A DNA stretch of 64,000 nt from Tetracentron sinense (lineage: Eukaryota; Streptophyta; Magnoliopsida; Trochodendrales; Trochodendraceae). Each line of letters opens with the position of its first letter. The stretch's first letter is position 1. The stretch is from contig CM026553.1 of NCBI GenBank assembly GCA_015143295.1, positions 3,247,912 to 3,311,911 on the forward strand, given 5' to 3'. Shown here in pieces: positions 1-11,400 of the stretch. The notes beneath the pieces are model-generated. The model made no database searches, had not been told where the DNA came from, and saw only the letters and a program-made list of their open reading frames with translations. A program made the position numbers and the translations under genes.

Positions 1-951
1 TTCTCATCAGTCAAGATATGGCTTTCTCAATGAAAGACTTGGGAGAGGCATCCTATATTCTCGAAATAAAGATTCTTAGAGATAGGAAATTCCGAATGTT
101 GGGATTGAGCCAAACTTCCTACATAGACAAGATTTTGTCTAGGTACAGTATGAGTGATTATAAGATAACACTCATTCCTTTTAAACATGGTGTCACTTTG
201 TCTAAAAAGATGGCCCTTACATTAGCTGATGAGATCGAGCAGATGAAGATGTGCCCATATGTTTCGGCAGTTGGAAGCTTCATGTATGCCATATTATGTA
301 CTAGATCGGATATCTGTCATGCAATGAGAGTTGTTAGTTAGTTCCAAAGCAATCTAGGTATCAATCACTAGACAGTTGTGAAGCACATCATGAAGAACCT
401 GAAAAGGACTAGGGATTATGTGCTTAATTTTCAATCAGAAGATTTAGTTGGATTGGGTTATACTGATTTTGATTTCCAATCTAATCCGGACAATAGAGCT
501 TCCACATCAGGGTATGTGTTCACACTGGGTGGTGCTGTTGTCAGTTGGCGCAACATAAAGCAGAAGAGTATTGCTGACTCCACCACAGAAGCAGAATATA
601 TTACAGCTTCAGAAGCAGCAAAAGAAACAGTCTGGTTCAGAAGGTTTTTTCAAGAGCTAGGAAATGTTCTTCCAGCACTTAAACGTATCACTCTCTTTTG
701 TGATAGTAATGGTGCAGTAGCCCACAACAAAGAACTTAGGAGCCACAAAAAGATGAAACATGTGGAGCGAAAGTATCATCTCATTCGTGAGATCATTGAT
801 AGGCAAGGTGGTGTTGTTACAAAGATTAGGTCTCAACTTAATGTTGCTGACCCGATGACTAAGGCTTTATCAGATTAAAGTATTTGTAACACACTTAGAT
901 AGTATGAGATTGAAATCTATGGCACGGTGACTTTTAGGGCAAGTGGGAGAT
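1..951 (+). mobile_element. Ty1/copia pol fragment (end of RT, RNase H)
   Basis: Translations at 18-341 and 378-878 match the end of the copia reverse transcriptase (a DLGEA.YILEIKI stretch) and the RNase H domain (STSGYVFTLGGAVVSW, the TTEAEY.A motif, a CDSNGAV stretch, and a terminal NVADPMTKAL motif). A purine-rich tract at about 938-951 (ending aagtgggaga) is the expected polypurine tract just before the 3' LTR. The 5' part of the element lies outside the window. The copy is a broken fossil. Family assignment rests on recognised copia motifs; lineage within copia is not assigned. Confidence 0.9.
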
Positions 952-3638
952 TGTTAGACATGATGCCCAGAAAATTCAATTAGATTGTTAGACTCTTATT
1001 AATTTGATTAATAAAGATTTCTTCTTAATCTATTGTGTATTCATTATGGGTAATTGACCATGATCACGAGATGATCTATATAATATGAGATATCGATAAA
1101 GGTCCATAGGATATATTATAGGAAAGTTATGTGATTGGATTATCACAGACAAATATAACTGCCAGTTCCTTATACCTTATATAGTCACAGCTATGGGTGA
1201 AGCTGGGCACTTCACTTATATGGCTGCCAGAATGCTAAGATGCTCTCAATAGTTGAGATGTAGTTCTATCTTGAACTATTGTAGTAGAGACTACACATCA
1301 GCATATGGGTGCTTAAATATATATTGACTGATTGCATTCAATGAGAGATCTCTTGCATAAACATACTATCAGATAGTTGGTCTCTCATTCACATTGAACA
1401 GTTTCGATGATCCTTATCGGAATGATTGAAATGGAATTGAATTCCCCGCAATAGGAGCTGAATATGCAACAACAATCTAAGGGCGAGAGAGAGGAAGGAA
1501 ACTGCGCATGAAAGGGTAGAGAGACCAGGTGGTCTTCGTAATAGAAGAGACATTTGGCGGTTCGATCCTCTTATTTCTCGAACCGAGAGATCCACACATA
1601 AATAGTAAAGAACGGCCCTGTGATACCTCCACCGCTATATGTATCTGGAGTCGTAGAAATAAAGATTAGTTTCTTATCATTCAATGAGCATCTTGTATTT
1701 CATAGAAATTACAATCCGGAACAGAATGAAGATAATGTATTGGCAAGAATGTTAGACCATAAAGAAGCTATCAAATCCCATTTAAGTTGGGTAGAAGCGT
1801 AAACTGCATTTCGAACTGGGTTCCGAACACCGCCCTTGGCTGATGTGAACGAACATTCTTCTCATCCTCCTGGATTTGATGAAATAGGATGAATTGAGAC
1901 GGTATTTTGTAAATACGTAATTATCTTGAATATATCAACCATGACTGAGCAGTGATCTAACTGTTTTGATTCCAACAAAGTATTTTCTACCTTAGGGAAT
2001 ACAATACAGTGATAGTTGGATAGTCAGAAAGCTGTTCGAGTCATGATGAATTTCAAACAAGAAATCTATGCTCATTAATTTGAGAGATTATCCAAGTTCC
2101 GGGTAAGACAATTGATTAAGTTCAAATCCTGCGCAGATGATTTTGAAATATAATTTTATTAAAAGATATTATACTTATCAAATGATTTTCTCAAAATGTT
2201 TTTTATGAGAAATTGTTTCTCATGGCTTAATCATAAGTCTTGGAAACTCGGATGATGTGCAATGGGTTGTGAGTTAGATAGTATGTAAATCTCAAAGGCC
2301 CATTAGGGATAATGTATTTGGAAGGATAAATCAAATTTAAAAGTTCATGTGGCGGGATCCGTAATAGTTAATGTTCATACACTGGGATTCAATTGCAACA
2401 TGGATATCTCACGTCACTTGCAATTCCGATGTAATTTTTGTTTAGGGCCAATGGGATAACATTGGGTGAGCCAGGGTAAGAATGTCTCAGAGCAATCTGT
2501 GGAGATGCTCACATAAGAAATACAAGCTCATAGATTGATTAAAGGTTAGTAAATTATTTAAGTGATTAAAAGTTAATCATTAATTAAATAGATTAAAAGT
2601 TAATCTATGGTTTAAATTACTTGTTAATTTAAATCTAGGGATTATTTTAATAATTATTTAATTAACCTAATTAAAGGGGAAATGAGTTTGACCCATATCC
2701 ATAAACCCATTTAATATGGGCCCAAGCCCATAGGTTTAAACCCTAGGGTGGGGCGCCCACTTTGTAGTCCTAATTGGATTAGGATTAGGTTATTTAAATA
2801 ATTATTAAAATATAACTCCTTTTATTATGGAATTTAAATCCAATGGTTAGATTGCAATTAGGATTATGATGAGATTAAGTTGGATTGCAACTAGGAGTCT
2901 AAAGCTCCTCAAAGTCCACGCCCTCCCCTTTGTGGTTTAGGTTTCCTAGTTTGACTAGGATACCTCTCTTATGTTGGTTGTAAACTAATCCCTTTATTTG
3001 AGGAATCCTCAATTGATAAGGACTCCTTAATTGGTAGGTTTACTATAACTAAAGTAGTTATAGATAAACTAGGATATTATTTAATTAATAATAAGAGTTA
3101 TTATTGATAAACAATTCCTAAGGGATAAGATCAAGTTGGAGTAGGATTAGGATTGGATCCTAGTCTATAAATACACCAACACCTAGACCATAAGAGAAGA
3201 ATAATTCTCTAGAATTTTTTCTCTCTTCCTCTCCTCTCTCTCAAAACCGTGAGCCCCTAGGGTCTCCCCTAGGGAATTTCGTGAGCTACTAAGTGTGGTC
3301 CAAGTTGGGTTTTGCTACTTTAGGGTTTTGAACCTTAAGGTTGTGGGTGATAGAAAGTCTACACCATTGCTCCATCTTCTTCCTCTTGCTTCAATAATTC
3401 CAAAAGAGAGATTTTAAAGTTTCGTGGGGATAGTGAAGAACAAGGATTGAGCTTCGAGTATTTCTTCGAGAAATCTCTACAAAGAGTTCTGACGGTTCGA
3501 TTGGATTAAGCTTCACCGGTGAACATTATTCATCGAGGTGATATGACTAAAACTTTTAGATAGAATTTGATGTTTTCTATGCTGTTAAGGTCAAGGGGAT
3601 CCAGTTTCCACATAAATTTTTATCCGGATCGCCCTTCA
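952..3638 (+). mobile_element. 3' LTR of the copia element
   Basis: The LTR begins with TGTTAGACATGATGCCC directly after the polypurine tract. A TATA box (tataaataca, about 3171) is followed by a pyrimidine-rich leader with CTCTCTC runs, as in LTR promoters. The right end (about 3638, ...GCCCTTCA) is inferred from the TG...CA rule and is uncertain because the 5' LTR is not in the window. The segment at about 1450-2100 is foreign (plastid-derived pieces). None of the TCGA-centred palindromes found in other LTRs of this window occur upstream of this TATA box. Confidence 0.7.
1451..1800. other. Plastid-derived mosaic insertion (psbA and psaB pieces)
   Basis: At 1451-1485 the minus strand reads a short psbA stretch (D1 peptide WIAVAYSAP with a few substitutions, seen here as VVAYSAP). 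At about 1698-1790 the plus strand reads the psaB peptide [20 protein letters not shown] followed by SHLSW. These two genes are not adjacent in land-plant plastomes, so the insert joins unlinked plastid segments. The 210 bp between them and the stretch to about 2100 may also be organellar, but I cannot identify them. The C-to-T type differences in the psbA piece fit decay of methylated nuclear plastid DNA. It lies inside a copia LTR. Confidence 0.75.
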
Positions 3639-5489
3639 CTATCCAGATCCCTATCTTCTTTTGGATGATCACCTGTAGGTTACTTCTCTATGTATTCTTC
3701 CTCAATCCAAGGTTTCGGTGCACATATGTCAAAGCCCGAACCTGTCGAAAATAACAGTTCGTCTGAGCATTGAAACACTCAACAAATATGAAATCCTAGA
3801 TGACAATATCATAAGCATTAATATCATACAATTATCATGGTTGAATAATATATTCATACCTACATTAATCAGAGCATACATAATCAGAGTGTGGAAACAT
3901 ACATTATTTTCAATTCTTACTTTGTGCTCACTTATGCTTACTTTTCTGACTTTCCTTGATTTTTCCCGCGAGTAACAATACTTCATACATTCACTTTTCC
4001 TACACTTGTGCAATAACTTAAAATAACTCACACCAGATATGGATAGAGATTATCTATACATTTTTTACCGAGTTACCGCTTACTTAGCACATACACTGGT
4101 ATGCTCAGGCTTACTTGATTCACTTACTTGGGCAAACATGTCTCTTGTTCTTAGACTGCTGGTACTTGGGCCGTGAAAAACTCAATCATGGAATCATACA
4201 TGTGCTATACTTACTTTTATCACACTTGTGTTCATACTTCTGATAATGAATTAATCATACTTGTGGTTACATAATTGTGGTGAGTCAAGTGAGTGAATAA
4301 GTGAAATAACCATCGGTTAAATGGTAACCTAGATTATTAGTCAAGAGCCAATGGAAGTCCATCATAACAGCCCATTCCATCATGATAAAAATCCTAGGCA
4401 ACTGAGATCATAATCTACAACCAACACTCTAATCCAAGGCATCTCTTAACCGAACATATATCACAACATGCACTTGGTACATCATACTTCAAGGTCACAA
4501 TATATCATTTTTATCAATGGTTGGTAATTTAAAACATGCATAATTATGGCTCTTCATACATCAATTCAATAGGTCATTCATCATACATTGGTCTTCAAGT
4601 GTTACATACATGAGAATAATAACCGTAATTCCTTAATTGGACAAAATCAGGAAATCATACTTCAAACATACGAACATTCAATAATCTCCGGCATACATCT
4701 CCTTCTCCACATTCAGACATCCATAATCCAGCAAATCAATCACTTTTCCCATGTTAATCACACACATAATCAATTCGAAATCATTTACATATGTAATCAT
4801 GAGAAAACTTGCATATGATTGATTCTTACAATGAACCACATTAATCATTGTTCTTACTTTAAAACAGTCTTACTTTTCTTTATTAATCATTAATGATCAA
4901 TGTTAAAATCAATATGGAAGACATATTTACCTTGCTTAATCGCTCCCCTACGATCTTTCGCTTTCGAATAAGCTAGATTTAGATCACCGGAGTCTTTTCT
5001 TTCTTCTCCCAGAACAGGTTGAGCAAAACCCTAGGTTTTTCTCTCCCTTATCTCTCTAAAACTCTTAGAATGTTTGGAACCTTAAAACCCACGAGTTAGG
5101 GCCTTTATATAGTGTTTAAGAGTCCCATTTAAATTAGAATTCTCGAAAATCTGGATTTAGAAGGAAAATTGGGCAAAACATAACCAGTTGGTCGACCGGT
5201 TGTGCAGGGCAATCAACCGGTCTTGCTAGGCGGTCAACCAGTTTATTGAAGCCCCTGTTTTTGCCTTTTTACATTTTTTTGAGACAGCGGTCGACCGGAT
5301 TGAGGGTGGGTCGACCGTTTTGCCTTGTTTTGGTTGGTTTTGTTGAATTTTCTTCCCTAAGCCCTTAAACGTTGGTCACATAGCATAAATACATACCATT
5401 AAACATAATTGCATAGTTTAAACACCAATTTCTAGATTTCCATTCAATTTGCACGAGTTTCAAGCCATGCCAAAATCTGGGTTTCTACA
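3639..5489 (-). mobile_element. LTR of a gypsy-like element, minus strand (LTR4)
   Basis: Read on the minus strand, the LTR starts at 5489 with TGTAGAAACCCAGATTTTGG, close to the starts of two other LTRs here (TGTAGAACCCCGG at 29687 and TGTAGCACCCC at 33403). A TATA box lies at 5103-5113 (minus), followed by a leader with CTAGGGTTTTGCTC and a polypurine/pyrimidine run. The lower boundary is not clear and 3639 is only an upper estimate of its extent. No internal coding region is attached, so it is a solo or truncated LTR. Confidence 0.6.
5103..5318 (-). promoter_or_regulatory. U3 palindromic modules plus TATA box of LTR4
   Basis: Five copies of a palindrome of type ACCGGTCGACCGGT lie at 5186-5318, in perfect or near-perfect form (GGTCGACCGG, ATCAACCGGTC, CGGTCAACCAG, CGGTCGACCGG, GGTCGACCG). 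Each is centred on TCGA or its decayed form TCAA. They sit about 75-205 bp upstream (minus strand) of the TATA box CTATATAAAGG. The same arrangement with other arms occurs in other LTRs of the window. Confidence 0.8.
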
Positions 5490-6531
5490 TTAACCATAAT
5501 AACGAAAATTACTCATTAGTAACTTTTCGATCTTTTCATGGACTTTCACCATAATAATGAATTTTTAACAAAATTACTCTTTTGCCATTTTTCTGTCAGT
5601 CTATGGACTTTCACTATAATAACGAAAATAACTGATTAGTAATAATGACAAATATTTTAAAAAATTACCATTTTACCATTTTTTAATTCTAAGAATTTAT
5701 GATAATCAACATATTATCACTAATTTATAATTCACAATCATTTCTATAACACATAGAATTTTACTTATGAAAAGCCTCATTTTTCAAAGGTTCATATCCT
5801 ATAAAAATTACAGCACTTCTAAATAAATTTGGATAAAATTCATTATTATTTTAAGTAAAAAATTAGAATAAAACTTATGTGAATTGCCTACATACGACTT
5901 TTCCATTTAGTATTAGAATTTTACCATAATTCCAAATAAAAACTTAAAATAAGGTTTATAGAAATCACTTACTAACTTAGCTATGACTTATCTGAAGTCT
6001 AGCTTTTCTCTTCTCCTTCCTTTTTCCTTCATTAGCTTTCTTCCCTTTCCTTCCTTTTCCTTCTTTCTTTTCTCTTTTTATCCTTCTCTTCTTCTCCTCT
6101 CTAGACTTTGCTCACAATGAGAATGATGCCAAGAGAAAGGGACGTTGGGTATTTATAGGCTAGGTGGTCTAGCCCTCCTTAACTATGATTATTAATTTCT
6201 AATACCAATAATGATAGGTTATGAAAACCCTTGGTTACCCTTGAGTTACTCACTAGGTTTAGTAAATGCTCATGCATTAACCTTGTAGAAGCTTTTCCTC
6301 TCCCTCATGAAATTCCATCCCTAGTTAGTTGGCATGTGGCATTCATGCCTATTCCACGATTTTGTTTTTCCTTTCAGTCACTCCATTAGATTGAGGAGAG
6401 TAGAATCAGATTCTCAAAATTTTGAAAATAGGACGGAACCATATTTTTCACCTCTATTAGATCTTAACATTTTTACAAATGTTTGAATCTGGTTTTCTAC
6501 TACAATTTTTCAAGATTAAATTTTTTCTACA
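5490..6531 (-). mobile_element. Probable minus-strand LTR fragment, AT-rich
   Basis: The minus strand starts at 6531 with TGTAGAAAAAATTTAATC, resembling LTR starts nearby. It has a TATA box (GCCTATAAATACCC, about 6147-6158) and a long CT/GA-rich leader (6000-6110). Toward 5490 there are direct repeats of a CATAATAACGAAAAT unit near 5495, 5555 and 5612. No coding sequence is visible, and no palindromic module cluster is seen upstream of this TATA box. Confidence 0.4.
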
Positions 6532-6545
6532 GCTTTATCTTTTAA

Positions 6546-6680
6546 GTTTACTTGGTAAAGTCCCTTGGCGTCTTACCAGGACTTGGGATCGAATCCCACC
6601 TATGTTTCTTGGGTAGGGGTCTGCCTAACCCCAGCTTACCTTCCAAAAAAAAAATATATATATATATATATATTGGAATC
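6546..6680 (+). mobile_element. tRNA-derived SINE
   Basis: A roughly 105-bp unit carries a Pol III B-box-like stretch (GGGATCGAATCCC, about 6586-6598) and an upstream A-box-like TTGGTAAAGTCCC. It ends in a run of A followed by (TA)n. This layout fits plant tRNA-derived SINEs such as the Au type. Target-site duplications are not clear, and the reading frame over it is not a gene. Confidence 0.55.
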
Positions 6681-7052
6681 GATTATAAAAGTCAAATACA
6701 TATAAATATATGTATATATTTTACCTCCTTGAAAAAATTGTTATAATATCACAGAGATCCCAATGAATAAGTTCTAAAATTCTGCACGTGTAATCGGCAT
6801 GATTAATTCCAATGGTCCTTTATAATTAATATAGTTTTGGACCATATTTTATTTCATTGTAAGATGATCCTAAAACCTTGTTCCTCATATGATTTCATAT
6901 CAAATAGAACAAATGCAACATTCAAGGTATTTGAATAAAATAACATTTCCTACTTTCATATCTTAAAGTTGGTTCCATCAAAGCATATTTTTTTTTCAAT
7001 TATTCATAATTTATAGTTCTTCGTTAATCACCTTAAGATTGTTTGAAAAATG
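6681..7052. other. AT-rich stretch, no feature seen
   Basis: Low-complexity AT-rich DNA without a supported gene, repeat boundary or RNA gene. Confidence 0.5.
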
Positions 7053-7687
7053 TGTAACGATTAAGAGCACTTTAGATTTGAAATCTAGTAAACCCAGCAA
7101 CCAACAAGCAATACCCGAAATTAGAGTATATAAATATGAATTAAACAATAAGTAAATATTTCAAATTTCATTAATTCAACTGTAGAATAAAGATTTTCTT
7201 GAAATAAAATTCGTTAGAAAACATATTCAATAAGGAGACTGAGGCACATGTTGAACACGTTGTCCTTAAGGTGATTAATGTCATCACTTTGGTGTTTACA
7301 AGTCTCTGTTGGACACCCCCAGGATTCAATGGTCTCCATACCTCGACAGCAACTCTCAAACCGGCGATCACAATGAATTCGACAGTAGTAAAAATAAACT
7401 TTCAAACACAAAGAAGAGATGAAGAATAGATACATTCTGTAGAACCTTTTTTTTTTTCTACATCCATAAGGAGGATGATGACCTCTTTTAAATAGAAAGA
7501 GAATACCAAAAGGTCATAGGAGTTAAATGCCCAAACGGTTATGACAATTATTCTCCATAATAATTATTGGGTTTAATGGAAATGTTTGAAATTGGAAGGA
7601 GGAAATAATTAAAACCAATAATTTTTGTTTTAAAATTTGCAACATATACCTCCTCCATGCTGTAAAGGAAAGGAGGGGGTATATCCC
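7053..7687 (-). mobile_element. Probable copia-type LTR, minus strand
   Basis: Read on the minus strand, the segment begins near 7687 (TGGGATATACCCC), has a TATA-like CTATTTAAAAGAGG near 7487, and ends near 7053 (AATCGTTACA). In between lie a leader with GAATTCATTGTGATCGCCGG and a stretch that gives the short minus-strand readings at 7171-7371. This layout is typical of short copia LTRs. Ends are inferred only from TG...CA and composition; no target-site duplication was found. Confidence 0.4.
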
Positions 7688-8409
7688 AGATATTTAAAAA
7701 AGAATATAAAATGCCTCTCTTCTATAGGCTCCTGTCTCTATGGCTAGTAGATAAATGGTTCCCTTCTCCACCCATAAATTTAACAAAGAATATAACTACT
7801 CCATACAAGTTATTTGTCAACACAAATGGCAAATCCTTACAGAATTTTACTGGTTTTGGTCCTACCTGAAACATCCTTGGCTACCTAGAATCAAAATACG
7901 AATAATGCAAAAGCAACTGATAAGGAGAAACCAAGAAGCAGGTTTTTCATCAGGTTTCATAGATTGCTTTATGCAAATGAGGGGCTTGTCAAGGTGATTC
8001 ATTTACTTGCAAATGAAACTGTTTTGAGTCTTTAATTAGACATAGAACATAGAAACGGATATCTTAATTCTTCTGATATTTACAGGTCGAATTCTTTGTG
8101 AAATGTTCACTGACAAATGAGCAGTAAGCGAAGCCTCAGAAATACAATACATGGTATGACTATGATAGCATGTGAAAAAGCTACAAAAATGTCATGCAAG
8201 GAACACAATATGATCCTTCTTGGCCCACACGACAGCTCCCAACCCTTACAGTAGTAACAAATTACCCATCTCCCAGATTGCCTCATCCCATCCCCTTAGA
8301 CTAATCTAAACGAGATAAATGAAGCACCCACTCTTACACAACTACTCTTATAGAGGTGTAAGCATCCACTTTTTTTTTTAAACATATTTTATGTTTTCTG
8401 CAGAAATAA
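7688..8409. other. 3' flank of the FRS gene
   Basis: Downstream (minus strand) of the FRS stop codon. It probably holds the 3' UTR and poly(A) site, but I see no clear AATAAA signal close to the stop. No other gene or repeat boundary is supported. Confidence 0.4.
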
Positions 8410-11400
8410 TCAATGAGCCCTGTGGATGGCGAAGTCTCTTGTGCCTGGTGTTGAAACCGGGTGCTCTCTTATGCGAGATAAAAGGATTGAAACTTGCTCG
8501 GTCGCAATATCCAACCTTTCCTTGGTCTTCGCTGATTCTGTGATGAGAGCTGATACCATAGACTGCAATGACTGAACTCGTTCTGCATGATCACTCGGAG
8601 TATTCTGGAGGAGCTTTGTGGGGGATGTGTTGATTCGACGCCAGCGGATGAGTAGATACTGTTCCGGGATCTGGAAACAGTTTCCTGTTGAGAGGACTCG
8701 GAGGGCATGCCGGCACAGGATGCCTGAGAACTCAAACTGATGGCAGCTACATGTTATGATGCCATCCTGAGGAACCCAAAACACTTTGCGTCCTCCCTCC
8801 AACTTTGTGTGATGTCTCACAAGATAACCATTTTCATGCTGAAACGATGCATAGTGTGCAGCCAAAACGAGTTCTTCTTGGAGCTTACAGAAGGCATAAG
8901 GCGTGAGGATTGTAGCAGCATGGGATTCCATGGGGGCCCCTGTTTTTAGGCAAATGTTCTGGAGATTCTGTTGCATGGTTTGTTGTTCTCCTGCTTGATC
9001 TCTGAAATCAACCGCAACGGCTACCTATTTATTATACAAGGATCAATCAGTAACATGACAAAGCTTCCAACACAAGATGTATGCATATAAAATAGGGATT
9101 GATCAGAAACATGGTCTGTAAGACACATAAATAAGGATAATGTGAAGCAGACAGCACGGTTTTACACTTTTACTGTACCAAGGCTTCTGACCATTGAACA
9201 GTCAAATACTAGTCGGATCACACTTCAATACAGTATTCGTAAAAGAAGTTGGAATCTATCCAGAAAATCATGATTTGAGAAATTTTATTAAATGTCTTAT
9301 GAAAACATGAGTTATGGGAAAGGAAAAGGTTTAGTTTCATATTTGCTTAATAGACACCTCGGTTTGAAGTTTCAGCAAGATGGAGAACTGAAGATTTGGT
9401 GATAGAAGACGAAGCTGGCTGGAAGATTGCCATAAGACCATTCATGGAACCCAATCCTCCTCAAACCAACAATCATTTTTGGGTAAAAAGGTGTAGTTTC
9501 TTCAATCTGAAAAGTTATGGTCAAAATCTTGACTTCGAATATGCATAAAAGCAGAAAATAACTGTGTATAGGAAATATACAAGAGGAATGGGAAAGGATA
9601 AGGTTCAGTTTCATATTTGTATAACAGAGCTATGTTTGATATTTGAACACGACAGATGCTCAAAATCTGGTAACTGGAAACAAATCTGGCAAGGAGATTG
9701 TCATAAGACAGTCATGGAAGTCAATTCTCCTCAAAACTAACCATTATTTATGGGCAAAAAAAGTGTAATGAGGAACAGTACTGCTTAAAGAGAACCTCTT
9801 GTTTGGCCTTATCCCCTTGATTCTCTTGATGAAATCAGACCCCAGGAAGAAGGGCAAGGCAATTCCCTTTTGATGAAATAAGACCTGAGGAAGAAGAACA
9901 AGGCAAACACCCCAAAGTATTTGCTCGAAGGAAGAAGCATGTGCCCACTTGTCCTCAGGCCTTGGATCAACCAAGTACCCTCCCGAAAGCAGGTCTTCAA
10001 GGATTTATTTTCCTGTTTTACCTAGAACTGACCTAGATTTGCTCACAGCATTGTGTAAGGGTTCCAAATCTTGCACCTCTCATCCTATCGGTTAGTTTAT
10101 ATCATAACCATGCTTTTACTCCTTTGTATCGTTCATTCAATACTACCATGTCTTCAAATTAAGATTCCATTCAGTGTTACTGATGCCTAGTCTCAGCCAC
10201 AGTGGAAAGATGGCATGAAGCTCTTAAATAAAACAACACTAGGGAGTTTGACTATGTTACCAGAAGAAAAGAAGCTCATTGGATGCAGGTGGGTATACAA
10301 AATGTACATACCTGATGGCTTAGTGGACAGAAATAAACTAGATTGGTGGGAAAGAGTGGTTACTCAGACCTATGAGTTGATTATTTTTATTGATTGGTAA
10401 ATCAGATATATTAAGGATGAAAACAACAGTTTACATAGATGTAAACTAGAAGAAAGAGCAAAAGACTAAGAAAAATTACAATAAAGCAACAACCTGACTA
10501 CCACACGACCTCAAAGTGAAAGAGCCTCCCACACTTCTTGCCCCACCGAGCTTGTGGAACTCCATTCCACAATCGAGAGTTGTACCCGAGAAAGGAGTCG
10601 CTGTTGTGAAGAAGAGGAGTTGATTATTAGAGTTGTAAAAATTGGTGCCAGCACGACCCATTTCAAGGCGGGCCATGCCGGCACGACACGTTTAATAGGT
10701 GGGCCGTGCCGAGGCCCTATTTTTTGGCCAGTGGGCCGGCATGGCCTAGGCTCGTGCCTAGCACAGCCCGTGGCTCAGGCACGGCCACCTTCTCCAAAAA
10801 AAGCTTTTAAAAAAAATACAATTTACCCCCCCCCCCCCCCAACAACCATTAAACGGCTAGTTTGAGGGGCAAAAGTGAAAATCGGTCATTTAAGCTTCCA
10901 AATGACCAAAATAGCCTTCCCAGCTAGTTTTAGTGGGTATTTTGGTCATTTAGCAATCTAAAATTCTCTATAAATACCCTAACTCCTTAATCATTGTTTC
11001 TCACACAAATCTTCGGTCTCTCTAAATCCTACAAACTCTCTCAAAGTCTCAATCTCTCTACAAAATTGCTCTCAAGTACAAAATTTCTAGTCAATTGGCT
11101 TAAGTTTTGTATATTGTTACTTGTTATTAATTAATCCCTCTATAATTATATTGTGCTTATAAATATAAATATATTTTGTTATCATTTTAATATTAGTTAC
11201 TACCTACTAATTACTAATTAATTTAGCTCTCTACATTCTTATTTGTTAATTGTTTGTAATTCTTATTTGTATTTTGTATCAATTTAACTTTACTACATAA
11301 AAAATGAACCCTAGGCATATTGACCTTGGCAATGTAGATTTTGATGAATTTGATGTGTCTGAACACGTAGAATCAACTCAATCCGGTGGCATTGCAGGTA

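Noticed and set aside
1389-1595. 68-aa minus-strand protein
   Set aside because: It covers the psbA-like plastid fragment and unidentified insert sequence, not a gene.
5490-6531. Palindromic U3 modules in this LTR-like segment
   Set aside because: Only isolated dyads such as TCAAAATTTTGA are present upstream of its TATA box; it is a counterexample to a universal rule, as is the copia LTR at 952-3638.
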